Assembly (NCBI RefSeq): GCF_016808095.1
Contig: NC_068972.1
Coordinates: 4,415,001 to 4,479,000, forward strand
Direction: 5' to 3'
DNA from: Vigna angularis
Lineage: Eukaryota > Streptophyta > Magnoliopsida > Fabales > Fabaceae
Length of the DNA stretch: 64,000 nt
Every line of letters begins with the position of its first letter. Position 1 is the stretch's first letter. The notes beneath the pieces were generated by a model, which worked only from the letters and a program-made list of their open reading frames with translations, had not been told where the DNA came from and did not search any database. Position numbers and translations under genes: made by a program. This document shows, piece after piece, positions 17,148 to 32,836 of this stretch.

Positions 17148-18590
17148 ATCATTATACAAAAATATAAAAATATAAGAGTTCACCAGTGTAATATTTTAAA
17201 TAAATTAAGAAAACATATTTCTCCTTTATCCATTTTTATTTTAACTTAATAATTGATCGATTGAAGAGGCGAAATTTTACATTTGATGTGTTTAATTACT
17301 ATTGCTTTTTGATAGTTTTTTTTTATTACTTTGATGATAAATTAGTTTTATTCGTAATATTGTGATTACTATTCGATGTGTTTTTCACATTACAGTAAAC
17401 ACTTTAACAGTATGATTTTTAAAGTTTTTATAATATTTTTTAAACCACTATACCATCATATTTTTTATTGACGAATCAAGTTATTTTGGTTATTAACTAA
17501 ACAACTCTTAATTTTTTTAAAATTTGTAAACTTCAAAAAGTGAATTATTTAAATTATATTTGTCAATTAAAACATATTATTCCTTGTTTGTAACGTTATG
17601 AAAAATATTTGGCCTAACTAACTCAGAATTTAGATCCTAACGGAAATTTTAGTTCAACAAATTGAGTTAACTGACTGACAGCTGAGCTATTGGTCCGTCA
17701 AGTTAAAACTCAAGTTGACTTGTGATAAATATCTTTATAATTTTTGAAATTGTGAAATTTTGTTTAAGGGGGTATTGGTACTTGGTAATTAAGAATTTAA
17801 AATTGGTATTTTATATACGAGTTTGAATTTAAAATTAGTATTTTTAGTTAAACTTTAAATATATAAATTAAAACATAAAATAGTTTAAATTGATTAAAAT
17901 GTGTAATTAATTTAAAATTTTGAATTTTAAGATAATAACTATTAATACAGGTATTATTCTTGAAGAGAGAAGAGACAAAATTAAGTTTCCTTAAAAAAGT
18001 TACCAAGTATATAAAGGTAAGTTTGTTTTCCAAAGTTATAATAAAGATAAAAATAAATACAACAACAATGATTAAAAGAGAATATAGGCGTAAGTGCAAA
18101 ATGGATTGGTATACTTAAAATGGTTTACTGAAACTAATTTCCTTAATCATACGAAAGCGTACATTTACGACATTATTTTTTCAAACAAAATTATTCCAGA
18201 AATAGCAAAAAAATTAATAATCATTATCCTTTCCTGTTCACAGCAATATCAAGATTCAAATCAACCGTTATAATTTATGAGAAAATAAGTTAAAAACTAT
18301 TTTATATAGTAAAATGTAAAAATAAGCTCCATTTCTTTTTGTAATTAACGAATAAAATTAAATTTCATAATATTTTATTTATTTATTGATGGATATTTGA
18401 AACATTTTTTTTCACACAGTCATTAAATGTTAATTATTATAGTTTTAAAAAAAATTGTCCTCTGCAAAGATGTACTTATCTGTTACACGTCAGAGATTCA
18501 AAGTAAAGTACATTGGATATAACAGAGCAGAAAAGCAAAGATGGTGGTATAAAGATTAAACAAAGACGATAGAAAAGAAGGCTAAGACGG
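17148..18590. other. AT-rich intergenic region
   Basis: No gene recognised. The right end approaches the promoter of the tail-anchored protein gene. Confidence 0.5.
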
Positions 18591-18986
18591 AGTCTATTTT
18601 GCAATCAAACCCCTTCTTACTTCTCTGTTTATGTATGTCTGCATATCTTTTCTTCCACAGAACAAACCCCACAACCCGCATGATCATCATCATGATGGCG
18701 ATGTCCTTCTCTCTCTTTTCCCCTTACACTCTTCCCATCCATTCTTTCGTCTTTTCCTCTTTCTTTCTTCCACAAAAAATCACCCACTTCTAATCAGACA
18801 AAAACAATACTTCTTATAACTCCATCCATTTCCACAAAAAATTTCACCATAACAAACCAACACCTTCCTAACTGCCCTTCTATATCTGTCCTCTGCATCC
18901 TTTACTCATTTTCACTGCCATAATCACTTTTCCTATAATCCTGCAACCGAAAGAGGAACAAAGAAGAAACTTCTGTATCTTCACGG

Positions 18987-19069
18987 GTATGTTCTGTTTA
19001 TTTTTATTTTTATTTTATATATAATCTTAACCGTTTTGACTTATGGGGTTCGTTTTCATTTGCAATCAG
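18987..19069 (+). other. Probable 5'UTR intron of the tail-anchored protein gene
   Basis: A donor (ACGG|GTATGT) at 18987 and an acceptor (CAATCAG|G) ending at 19069 bracket 83 T-rich bases upstream of the ATG at 19164, after a pyrimidine-rich leader. This is inferred from splice consensus only. Confidence 0.45.
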
Positions 19070-19163
19070 GTGCTGTATAGTTATAGCCTGAGCTGTGCCC
19101 CATTTCATAGGCAACTTTTTCTCCTTCGTTATCCCTTTTTCTTCTTCTTTCTGTTAAAAAGTG

Positions 19164-21351
19164 ATGGAAAGGGAAGAAATTCCTGAGTTGGTAAGGATTT
19201 CTTTTACGGGTTTTCTCTCTTTAAGACTGTTCCATTGAAAATTTGGGTCTTCGGGTTCTTCGATTTTCGGTCATCACACTCCTCCGTAATTCTTAATCCT
19301 TGTAGCTTTGTTGACATGGGTTTCGCTTTTGTAGAATTCGGGTGATTCTTCTTCTCGCGAGGCTTTGGAATCCGAACAGAAGAACATGGGTACCCAGAGA
19401 ATCTCTGTTTCAGATCACATAAACGCGTTTCAGTATTCAGCTGACGAAGCTGATAGCTTTGTGATTGACATGGATTCCTTCTCTTCCGCCGTCAACAAAG
19501 ATAGCATCAATACTAATTCAAGAATTACAGTAAGATCCTTTTATGTTCTGTTTTAAATTGTATTTTACCACTTATATTTACTTTCTATTAATTATTTGGC
19601 ACATATTGCAACCAAAACAGGATCGGTGGTGTTTTGTTCTTCTTGCAATTAGTACAATGTAGACTAATAATTGGGGCATTAATGAAAGTGAGAAGGAGAA
19701 CACACACGTTATCGACTGTTGTTAAGCCTTTGCGGCCATTGAAATCGAATGTCTTTCTCAAGCTCTATTATTATTATTAATTCTCCGCCCCTCAATTCCC
19801 TCACCTTAACTATAAAATTAAGTTCAAGAAACGTTGAAATTTTGATGAAGCTATTTAATACTTTCATTAAAGTTTCACCTTTATGTATCCCTTGCTTAAC
19901 TCACCACCCGGAGTTGACTTGTTCAGTTATTCAATATTGGCTATTAAACTCAATATTTTTTCACGTCATTGATTGATTGATTTCAACGGTACAGTTGCAG
20001 CGGAACCTTTCCAGAAAAGGATCTCAGCGTGGGGGCGACAGGAAGGTGAATGGCAATGTTACACTTCATGATAGGGATACTGTTCCAACTACATGCTCAC
20101 CAAAAGGTACCATACACCATTGTCTTTGCGAAAAATTGTGAACTCATTAATTGTATTATTCTAATCTAAACTATAGTATAGTATGTTTTGTTTTGTTTAG
20201 AATTAGATCTTCATTTGAGTCTCTTCATGTGCATGGTAATTTGCAGATAAGTATATAAAAAATATGTACCACATAAAGAACATATGAGAGGATCCACATA
20301 TCTTTTTGTATTTTTCTTACTATCCTGGACCGAATGATTCGCCAACTCGAGATTTGTCTTCCTGTGTGTCGTGTTGAAGATAGTTTTAATAAAACTACAA
20401 GCAGTCGCTTTTGTTTCTATTTTTTACAATTATGGAACTTGGGTTCATCGATATGCTTATTTGTGGACACGGGTGACAAAATTAGAGGTATCATTTAAAT
20501 ATTTCAGCACCAACCTGTACCTGTGATGCCAAAGTGTTTGTCCCCTGATTCTTAGGTCTTATTGCTGTATAACTGTCTGTTATGAATATACTATTGTTGT
20601 GAGTATCATTATCTCAGATCCAATGTAATTTAGCTTTCGGAATATAATGACATCAACATGATTAAAAGTCACACTGGGATTGCGTCCATAAAAAATTATG
20701 ATGGCGGTGAAATTAGTTCGTCCTAGTCCCCGGTAGGTGGAGATTAGTTCGGGTGAAAAACAGGAAACCTACTATGAGAACGTGTCAATTAATTAAAGCT
20801 CAATGAAATAGAATTCTGGGTCAACCATGTGTATTTCTACAGACATTACAGATCATGAGATTGATATTAATATTAATATCTTGTTGGTAACCCATTCTTG
20901 GGGCCACAGGTATTGTCATTATCAGAAATTGAGACAATATTGTGATGTGGGTTTTATGGAACTGCAGCTGCTCTAGCAGGATCCTGCAAGGCTGAAAAGT
21001 CAGCGACGGTAGCAGTAGGGTCCACGCAACATTCCACAAACACACAGGTTCATCATCAGATTACTATTACTGCCAGTAACATGTGCACCACCAACACCGA
21101 AAGCAAAAGTGTAACCAGAAGAAATAGTTTTAAACGACCTTCTTCTTGGCTCCTTGATCCTAGAAGAGTTCTTATTTTCTTCGCCACCTTGTAAGATTCA
21201 GCTCTTATTAGCTTCGGTACTTGTATTCTGTTCTGTCCTTCACCCTATGTTATGTGTCTTAATTTCTCAGCTCTGAAACAGGTCAAGCATGGGAACAATG
21301 TTGCTAATATACTTCACTCTTACTATCAGCAAGCAAAGTGCAGATGAATAA
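19164..21351 (+). CDS. Conserved plant protein of unknown function with a C-terminal membrane anchor (five exons)
   Basis: Exons by splice consensus: 19164-19190, 19335-19529, 19995-20106, 20968-21190, 21282-21351. They join with matching phases into 208 residues. The protein starts MEREEIPELNSGDSSSREAL. It has an acidic/Ser-rich N-half (SDHINAFQYSADEADSFVID), a basic middle (RNLSRKGSQRGGDRK), a polar Thr/Ser-rich stretch, then KRPSSWLLDPRRVLIFFATL leading into one transmembrane helix and a short tail ending KQSADE. Only about eight residues follow the helix, the layout of a tail-anchored protein with a cytosolic N-part. I recall similar uncharacterised plant proteins with the LLDPRRVLIFFATL motif but know no function. 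The acceptor of exon 3 could alternatively be six bases later. It is convergent with the PPDK regulatory protein gene. Confidence 0.75.
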
Positions 21352-23048
21352 GGGGGTTGAAAGCAGTTAGTTATGCCACTGATATAAATGGGACAAATGA
21401 AATGATGGGTTGTGTAAAATCTAGATCCTAGGATTGGAGCAAAACTCAGGAACAAGAATTTTGAAGACAAATTTGTAAGACTTTCAATAGGCAACTAAAA
21501 TTTCCACCACCTTGACGTCAGAATCAGTTACCTGTGGGGGGCTACGAAAGGCAAATTCAATGACATACTGCACTATGATAAAGGGGGAAGGAATATTTTT
21601 TTGTGTGAATGGATTACAGCAACAGATAAAGATCACATGTAAGAGAGTGCTCTATAGTTTATTTGGAGTCTCATCAAAGGGCATAGCGGTGTTGGGGATC
21701 AGAAAGTCCCTCTTTGCTCTTTCTAATCCGTCCTTATTTTTATTCCCTGTATCTTTTGTTTAGATCATGTAATGGCAAGTGAAACTTTTTCTAATGTGTG
21801 TAACTTCAATGTTTACTGTGGGAAAAAGGTAGGGGAAAGTAAACCAAAACCCATAAGAGCTACTTACCTACAAGCTAGAAAAGTAGGCACAAACGGCATG
21901 CGTGCTAAAAGACGTTTTTTTTCTGTCTGGATGAAACTGTAATCCACGAGTGCCTTTTGTAGGGCCAAAGAATGTCTATATATTAGGAAACCTTTCGGAA
22001 TAAACTCTGTATGGAAGATTAAGATTAATTTAGTAAGTTTTTGTCTGTTGAGTACAGTGGTCTATATAAAATGTAGCATGTCAAAGTTGGATCCTTTTCC
22101 TTAATAACCGTATTAAGATAAATGTTTTCATTGGCACAAGATATAAACAGTCATGCGAGTTTTCGATTGCGGACTTGAGGACCACCCTCAATTACTGTAA
22201 GTGTTAAAAATTTGTCCTCAACCATATTAAGAGATCAGATGGACATGAGCTAACAATTATTCTAAGGTTGCAGCAAAACTGTTAATCCACAATCCCAGTT
22301 AGGTGAACAAACATTAGCAACCCAACCAACAACCAACAAAATTTGTGAGTTATTGAATTTCACAATGCGAAAGAAAAACAAACAAACCCCTTGCTATCCA
22401 CCTGCTCATGCTTTTGTGCCCGTAGGCAAGTTTGGTACACCAGCAAGTTTACGTAAATAAGGTAAATGACATTAGTTGCTTGGAATGTAAGATTTTAACA
22501 TGTTTAGTATGTCATGTATTTTTTCTAAAAGTGTTGCCAACCAAACTACCATAAAATATTAAACTCCACCAGATATTTTGGCAAGAAAATCGATGGCTTA
22601 CATACCAATAAATATTCCCAGCATATATCAGTAAGTGCAACTAAGATCCAACAAGATAATAAAGCCAACAGTCATGAGGGATACTTCACTATTTTGGTGG
22701 AAACAGAACTTCCTTTCCCTTGAAGGAAAAGAGCATTCTACTTACTCATTATGCTCCATGAGAATTTTCACAAAAGGAGAAGTCGCCAGCACTCACTAAA
22801 ATTTTTTAAAGCAGTTTTGCAATTCATCAGTAGGTTCACCAGACACGTTCAACTCTTTTTCAGAATCGAATTACTTGTGATACAAGCAGTTGATGGTAGC
22901 ATTTCACCATATACCTGTAATGATATCTAAGACAAATCTGCTGATTGCCTTTCAAAAAAAGTCATACCTGCTGCTAGTTAGAAAAAGAATACCCAAAAAG
23001 TAAGTGACATATAAAATTTAATTTTTATTACTGTAGCTAAACACATCA

Positions 23049-23097
<49 letters not shown>

Positions 23098-23364
23098 AAT
23101 CTCTTTTAGTTATTTTATATATCATTTTAAATGTTTTTTAGTTCATACCATCTAAATTTATAGAGTAAAAGAAATTAAAATCGTATGTATTGTATAAGTA
23201 CTAAAAAATAATGTAGGGACTAAAAAATAATGTTTATTCAATTATAGCGATTAATCGATTAATTAACCTAAAATTTATGAGTATTCAGTAAATTCTACAA
23301 TATAGCACTATACGAATTTGGTACTTTACAGTCTGTAGTTCAACGTGGGAAAAACATGTCATCT
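21352..23364. other. 3' flanks of two convergent genes and spacer
   Basis: The first ~400 bp are likely the 3'UTR of the tail-anchored protein gene; the last few hundred bases hold the 3' end of the minus-strand RP1 gene. No further gene is recognised. It contains an (AT)n tract at 23052-23091. Confidence 0.5.
23052..23091. repeat. (AT)n microsatellite, ~40 bp
   Basis: Pure AT run between the convergent genes. Confidence 0.95.
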
Positions 23365-24840
23365 CTAATAGCGTTTTGAGATCCTTGACATGGTGCACTT
23401 GTTCTTCCTGTCATGGTACAGCCTCAACAGAACAGCAGCAGTCTCTTCTATGGCTTTTCCAGTGACATCTGTGAATAGATAGCAAAATAAGACGTCACAA
23501 GCATATGTCTGAAAAGCTAACATTTTCCAACCCCTACATGAATTAATGTAACATCACAGATGACAGAAATGAAGACTTGAGAAGAATAAATTCGTTACCA
23601 ATGACTGGCCAAAGAGGGTTCTGAGCAAAGAGCCTTCCAGCGAATTCAAGTTCCTCCCTAACATAACTCATCTCCGAATAAATACTCCTACCATCTGAAC
23701 TTAATCCCATGGTTTTAGTCCTTGCACTTCTAATATTCTGCAAGACAAGAGGGTTTATAGTCAAGCCAAAAACCTTCTGTGGATCCACCTCAAACAGAGT
23801 CCTTGGCATTGCCACACCCAAAACAATGGGCACATTGGCTACCCTGTACCCCTTCTGAGCCAGATAGATGGACAAGGGAGTCTTGCCGGTGCGGGAAACG
23901 CCGGTGAGAAGAATGTCAGCCTTGGCCAGATTCTGGGGAGATGCCCCATCGTCTTGCTTGATGGTGAACTCAACAGCTTCAATCCTACGAAAGTAATCAT
24001 CAGATAGGGGAAGGCCAGAAGCCCCACGAGGAAGGCCAGAGGGAGAAACACCCAAATGAGAAGCAATGGCCTCTGTGATGGGTCCCAAGACATCAGTGGA
24101 AGGCACACCCCATAACTTACATGCCTGCTTTGCAGCCATAGCCAATTGTTGATCAGCCAAAGTATACACAAGCAAAGCACCTTCCTTAGCTGCTTGCTTT
24201 GTGATCTCCAACAACTTCTCCGTGTCATCAATCTTAACCACAACATCAACAACAAAATTTATATTCTAAAAATAACTACACAGAAACTGTAAATCATGTA
24301 CAACATCAGTCACAATTATAATTATTGACATGATTCTTCACTATGTGTATAAATGTAAATGCAAAAATTAAAGTCATACTATGAAACGATTAAAATTAGT
24401 AAAGCAAATACTTTTATAAGATGTTTGCATTTACTTACCCCAGAAAACAAATGGGTACTGACGGGGCAGCCACGGTCGACCAAACAGTAATCGAACTGAC
24501 CCAAAGCGGCGTTAACGCAATGTTCAGCTGTCCAGCCGGTTCCGTCGGAGACCATGTAGATGGACTTGATGGTCATGACGTCTGCGCCGTCCAAATTAGC
24601 GGCGTCGTCAGGGTCCACCGGAAGAGAAAATTGACTTAGAGGAGTGTTGGGTTCCGGTGGTTGGGTTCGGAGACTGGAACGGTCCAATTTCTTCCCAGAC
24701 CGTAAGGCTCGGGCTCTGGACCATCGGGTCAGCTGAGGGCTGCCCTTGGGTCTCCCTGAAACGGCCTTCGACCCGGTTTGGTCGTTTTGCGTGCACGCTA
24801 CGATTTGAGGGACAGAGGGACATAACCGGGAAATTGGCAT
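23365..24840 (-). CDS. RP1: Pyruvate, phosphate dikinase regulatory protein (bifunctional kinase/phosphatase), chloroplastic
   Basis: Exons on the minus strand: 24840-24439, 24232-23599, 23468-23365. They join in phase to 379 residues, the usual family length. The first ~60 residues are rich in Ser/Arg/Thr and poor in acids, as in a chloroplast transit peptide. The DUF299 (PPDK regulatory/PEP synthase regulatory) domain follows: the N-terminal signature [11 protein letters not shown] (residues 97-107), IKQDDGA (225-231), the P-loop GVSRTGKT (245-252) and a C-terminus ending ISKRY. In plants RP1 inactivates PPDK by ADP-dependent threonine phosphorylation in the dark and reactivates it by Pi-dependent dephosphorylation in light. 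C3 plants use this for amino-acid and PEP metabolism. The intron positions follow GT-AG consensus and restore family residues across both junctions ([24 protein letters not shown]). RP1 versus a close paralogue is judged by likeness only. Confidence 0.92.
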
Positions 24841-25956
24841 GGTTTACAAAAAGTGCTTCCGTTTTCTTCTTTCTCCTTGGCTGGGGAAAGATCAGGATAA
24901 CGAAAACATTGTCAAATACCAACAATTGATTTTTTTTTAGAGAAAGACGTTTGATTAGTATTATTATTATCGGGCTATACTTATTTTCGTAACCTACTAT
25001 TTTACTTTGATAGTTTTATTAACTTAATTCGCCAAGTTTTATTTTGTTTTCATTTTATGTAACTCTGATCAACAATCTTATTGCAATTATCTACTCTCTA
25101 TCTTTGAAATTCGGAGCTTTGTGCCGTTTGTTTCGCTTCACCTTCTTGCTTGATGAAGAGTCCTGTGAGATTCCTGACCACCCCCACAAAATTTTCTTAC
25201 TATTATGGTCGCCCATAAAACCTTCTTATGGGTTCGTTTTGGCCCAAAATTTATTATCAATTCTGTCCCTAGGACGCATTGGTACTTTAACAGTATTCCT
25301 TTCTTTATGCACCCCTATTTCAAACTATCCTCTTATGAAACAACCACCACCAAAAAGGAGCCTAAATAAAACCTTTTTATTATTAAATTTACAAAGTTTT
25401 ATTATGATGACAAAAACCTTTTTTATATCGTATTTATAAGATTTTAAAATAAGAAACACGACAAATCATGTGACCGTTTATGATTTAAAAAAAAAAACAT
25501 GTGAGTAAATGTTACAAAGCGAGAGGTTTAAAAATAAATAGAAAACGAAATCAGTGCAAAAGACGGTGGTTTGTGAGTGTTTCATAAATAGCTATAATAG
25601 TTTCTCTTTTAGTGAAAAATATACTAAGTTTTTCCATCATCAAAGAAATTAATAGCATATTAGGCCACCAATTAATTGCAAATTACAATATTCCTTCATA
25701 TGAATATAACATTTGTCTGTATAAGGTCATATATGGCTTTTCATAGACATAATTGTCTCTCACTCATGCTTAACTATGTATGGAACACACCCAAATCATA
25801 ATTCTTCGCCTTAACTTATTTTTACAAGGATTTAGACAGTTTTTATTTTTTAAAAGACTAGTCTTGGTAAGAAAATTTTATTTTGAAAATTTATGTTATT
25901 CATGCTCTCTTTTTTATCTATGCTAGGGCGAGTTTGTCATCTCGTTTCTAAAAATA
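24841..25956. other. RP1 promoter side and intergenic spacer
   Basis: Upstream of the minus-strand RP1 gene. No additional gene is recognised; the open frame around 25044-25439 has no family resemblance. Confidence 0.5.
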
Positions 25957-25961
25957 GTTCA

Positions 25962-26465
25962 TGTTTCTGCTGAATGGGACCGGGGAAACTTCTGCTACCT
26001 CCGTCCGGAAACACCCCTATACCTCCGATCAGTTCCTTCTTCCTTCGCTCCTAACGCTCGTTCTCCCTCTCTTTCCACGCTCGTCCTCCACGCAAAGGGG
26101 TTGACCTGCAGCAAACACTCCGACACTCAAGTCAGAATGGGCTTTTAGCAAGTCTATGTAATTATCACAGAACAGACCGTTTACTTTCTCTTTTGACTAC
26201 TATATATATATGATTTCAGAGAATATTCCCCATTAATTTACCTCTTAATGGCTTTCAATGCATACTTTAAGTACTCGACAGTGACCGTTACCTCATTAAC
26301 TACACCTTCATGAGCATTCAACTGTTGTCTCCAGCCCACAATTTTACACAACTGTCCGATCGGATACGTTGTGCTTCCGATTTCCGATCGGACCTCCCAG
26401 GTTTGGACCACCCGATCGGTTGTGTCCAAACCTTCCCGGTCGGTTGTCCACCCTCGGTAGTAACA
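25962..26465. mobile_element. Solo LTR of an LTR retrotransposon
   Basis: 504-bp GC-richer block that starts TGTTTCTG and ends GTAACA (TG...CA, short TGTT/AACA inverted ends). It is flanked by a perfect 5-bp target duplication GTTCA at 25957-25961 and 26466-26470. Five-bp duplications and TG...CA ends are the signature of LTR retrotransposon integration. No internal coding part or second LTR is attached, so LTR-LTR recombination has removed the body. The 3' part carries several CGATCGG motifs. The superfamily cannot be decided from an LTR alone. Confidence 0.88.
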
Positions 26466-26984
26466 GTTCAATTTATTTTATTCCACAAATTTCATACTGT
26501 GATATGGAATTTTAACAAAGAATTGTGATGAAACTTGATATGGTATAGGTGGGGCGAGTCTCGAGAGTGTATTTGATGTCCAGAAATGCATAAAAAAAAC
26601 CTCCGACAATTATTCTATTTTTTCCTAAATAAAATTATATTTCATTGAAAAATATTTTAACTCATTAAGTATAACTTTTAATATTAATAAAAATCAACAA
26701 ACGTTGATAATAATTTAATTAATTTTTATTTTCAAACATAAAGTTATAATTGACTTAATAGAGGTATAATAGTACTAATAATTTTTTTAGACCTTTTTTC
26801 TCTTAAACGTAATTGTATAATTAATTTAACAAAGATATATTAGTATTGAAAAAAATCTTTAAGACCTTTTTTTCTTAAACAATTTTATAATTAATTTAAC
26901 AAAAGAAATATTAGTACTAATTTTTTTAAACCTTTTCTTTTCTTTATCTGTTTCATCTTTGAATCATCAACTCTTTATGAAAAT

Positions 26985-27283
26985 TAAGGCTTTGTTCACT
27001 TCAATGAATATGAATTTGGGGATAATGATTGAATAAATTTGAGAGAATTTGAAGGTAAATTTTTTGTTGTTTATTTGAATTGGAGGTAAGTGAGAGTAAA
27101 TTTCGAAGTAAAGTTTATGAAAATTAGTGGAATATTTGATTGATATAACAGCTTAAAAAAATTTACTTCGAAATTCATTCTCACTTACGTCCAATTTCAC
27201 TCAAAAAACAACAAAAATTTACCTTTAAATTCTCTCAAATCCATTCAATCACTCTCCCAAATCCATTTAAGTGAACATTTTAA
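26985..27283. mobile_element. Foldback MITE (~300 bp)
   Basis: Two ~140-bp arms are imperfect inverted repeats almost up to the centre. The left arm has TTTGTTCACTTCAATGAAT and GAGAGAATTTGAAGGTAAAT. The right arm carries their complements, ending ATTTAAGTGAACA. The centre near 27140 has opposed AAATTTCGAAGTAAA/TTTACTTCGAAATT. The size, foldback and GGCTTTGTTCACTT-like end resemble PIF/Harbinger-type MITEs, but no unambiguous 3-bp target duplication could be fixed because the right terminus is degraded. Confidence 0.7.
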
Positions 27284-27882
27284 TAGGTTTTGTTTTGGAG
27301 AAGAAAAAAGAAGCCTCCATATAAAAACAAAAAACTTTAGCATTTTTTATTTGAAAAAAATAAGTTAATCGGGCTAACCTCTACAAACCAAACTATTTTT
27401 TAAAATTATTTTATTTAAAAAATAAAGAAAAAAACACGTATTAGACACATGTCATCGTACATGTCAACATATCTAATGCTAAATTAAAAATTTGTTTAAC
27501 ATGATGAATAAAGTTTAACTTTATGAAAAAATAGAAACTAAAATCAATATTTTTAAAATACATTGACCAAATAATATCAAAGTTTCTATCAGAGAGAATT
27601 TCCAATTTTACTTTATTTAAGGGGATAGCAGAAACATTTTTGAACTTATGAAAATATTTGATTGTTTAAATACAATAATTTAAAAAATAAAGCATTAACT
27701 TAAATATAATAAAAATGTAAAAGATAACAATAATAATTAAAAAAAAAACTCGAATTCGCGGAGCATGGAAGACCCGAATTTAGATGGGAACTGTGGCAAG
27801 AGAGCATTCGATTGGGGAGTTTGGGTCAACAGAGAGAAAGTAGGGAACAGAAGAAAAAGAAAGCCTCAACGTTTTCGGCGTC
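27284..27882. other. Spacer and 5' region of the J-domain gene
   Basis: AT-rich until about 27750, then GC-rich sequence with purine-rich leader (GAAAAAGAAAGC) into the ATG at 27883. A short frame opens at 27765 and could be an upstream ORF. No TATA box stands out. Confidence 0.45.
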
Positions 27883-30931
<3,049 letters not shown>

Positions 30932-31984
30932 CTGCATTAGTGGCCTCGTCTGCTGCATTTAAAGTTCTAAATTTGGTTTGAATTATGAAATTGAACTGAA
31001 CGACGAAGTGACAATTAAAGTTAAAATTGGAAAGCTGCTAATTGATTTGGAGGAGGAGGGGTGATAGAAGCAGAATTATTCATTTCAACCACGAAATCGT
31101 GGAGTCATAAACAAAGTTTAGTGAGTTTAAACATGTCTCTGACAGCCTGTAAACAGTGAACACTAAAGAATACCGCATTCATTTTATTTTATTTTTTTGT
31201 TTCAAAGTCAGGTATTTAAGCCTCACTCCCTCTAGAATCGGATGTTCGGTAGTGGTTTTGTGCAACAATTTTAATGACATTATATGAATTCTCGGCATGT
31301 TACAGTAGAGTTTTGACTTAATGTATGTGTCTGAAATTGTTATCCTTCCACTCTTCCTGTCGTAGTATATCGCGACTAGCGTTGCTTTCTTCGGCTTAAG
31401 ATTCCTAGTGTTGCTTACTGGGTCTGATTGGCCAGTTGGTGAGGTGGTGAATGATTTGCTAGAGCATCTCTTAACTAGAGTGTTAAATCTAATACATCGA
31501 TCTAATAAAAGAATTCATTTTCAACATGTCACATATCATGATAATTAAATTAGTTTTTAAAATTGCAAAATACAAACGAGAATTATAAATGTACCAGTTT
31601 TTTAGGATTTTATTATTAAACTAAAATTGGAAAGAGAGTTTTAAAAATGATATAACAATGAAATTTAGATTGCTTTCATTCATGTTGGCTAAGAGATAAA
31701 ACAAATCCAAACTTATATAAATTTCAATTGTTATAAAAAAATTATATTAGAAACCTATCAGTATCCATGGTGTAAATCTTAAAATTAATAATAAGAGCTT
31801 ACATAAGATTACCTAAATTATAACTATACAATATAATATTTTAATGATTAAATTAATATTAATTAATATTTGAAGTTAAAAAAAATTAAAGTAAAAAAGT
31901 ATGAATTTTTATGAAATTTCATTATCAAAAGAAAAGTTATAAAAAGTATAATATAAATGGTTTTAAAATAAAGTAACACGCATA
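30932..31984. other. 3' flank of the J-domain gene and AT-rich spacer
   Basis: The first ~350 bp are probably 3'UTR. The rest is AT-rich without recognised genes, ending at the Pack-MULE-like element. Confidence 0.5.
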
Positions 31985-32167
31985 TAAAATAAAGGTTTAA
32001 TAGGTTCGGAAGTCCCTATATTTGCGGGTTAGTTTCAATTGGGTCCTTCAATTTTGAAAGTGATCAATTGAGTTCCTGTTTTGATAAAATTGAATCAATA
32101 ACGTCCTTACCGTTAATCTTAGTAAACGGTGTTAACTTTCTAGCGATGTGGCATGCTGAGGTGGCTT

Positions 32168-32836
32168 TTAATTAGCACGTGGCAAACCTTCTCTCCTTCT
32201 CCTTCCCCTTTCCCGAAACCTTCTCCCCTTCCCCTTCCCCTTTTCATCTGAAATCTGAGCTTGATCATCCTTATTACTTCCGTCGTTTGGATCAGCCGCA
32301 CTACCCTCCTGAATAGGCAATATCTCCTTAGTTGAGGGAATTTTCAAAGAGGATGAGATTTCATCTTCGACATCACCATTTCCATTTCCATAAAAAAAAT
32401 CACCATCTCCAGACACTCCAGAATCAACACCATCCAGATGAACAGTATCATTTCCCGACTCATCCCATTTCGAATCCTGATTAGCAATTAAATCAGTTTC
32501 ACCCAGGTTCCCATACTCAGAATCAGCCCCAATGGCCTCCTTAGAGGAATCAGGCTCCTGAACGACATCTGAACTTTGTTCATCCACCAAAGCTGAAGTC
32601 CATGAACTACCAGCGTTGGTATCATCCAGTTTATCAACTACCGCCTCCTCCGGACGGAGTTCTGATCCTTGATCACGAACCTGCTCCCGTGGCTCCATTG
32701 CCTCCTGAAAATCCTCCTCTACATCTAAACTCTTCAAACTGTCGGACCCCACCACAATCTCCTCAGAAACGCCTTCACCCACTCTCTTGCTCTCTCCCTC
32801 GCCATTGGCACCAAAACCATCAGCCTCATAATCCAT
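32168..32836 (-). CDS. Captured acidic ORF inside the Pack-MULE (222 residues)
   Basis: Starts with ATG at 32836 (MDYEADGFGANGEGESKRVG). For about 198 residues it is strongly acidic and rich in Asp, Glu, Ser and Gly, like an intrinsically disordered acidic domain. Its last ~24 residues (from KGKGKGRRFRERG to LPRAN) are encoded by the terminal inverted repeat and are strongly basic, so the ORF is a chimera of captured gene and transposon. Upstream of the ATG on the minus strand lies TCTAGGGTTTTCGAG near 32854-32868, a telo-box-like motif frequent in plant 5' regions, so a promoter or leader may have been captured too. The parent gene was not identified. Expression is unknown and the ORF may be non-functional. 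Confidence 0.55.
   Translation of the reverse strand: MDYEADGFGANGEGESKRVGEGVSEEIVVGSDSLKSLDVEEDFQEAMEPREQVRDQGSELRPEEAVVDKLDDTNAGSSWTSALVDEQSSDVVQEPDSSKEAIGADSEYGNLGETDLIANQDSKWDESGNDTVHLDGVDSGVSGDGDFFYGNGNGDVEDEISSSLKIPSTKEILPIQEGSAADPNDGSNKDDQAQISDEKGKGKGRRFRERGRRRREGLPRAN

Noticed and set aside
23839..24255. Second minus-strand frame over RP1 exon 2
   Set aside because: Shadow frame; the RP1 frame carries the P-loop and all family motifs.
32168..32836. TOC159-type acidic domain as parent of the captured ORF
   Set aside because: Acidic composition fits, but I could not find specific shared motifs, so no parent is named.
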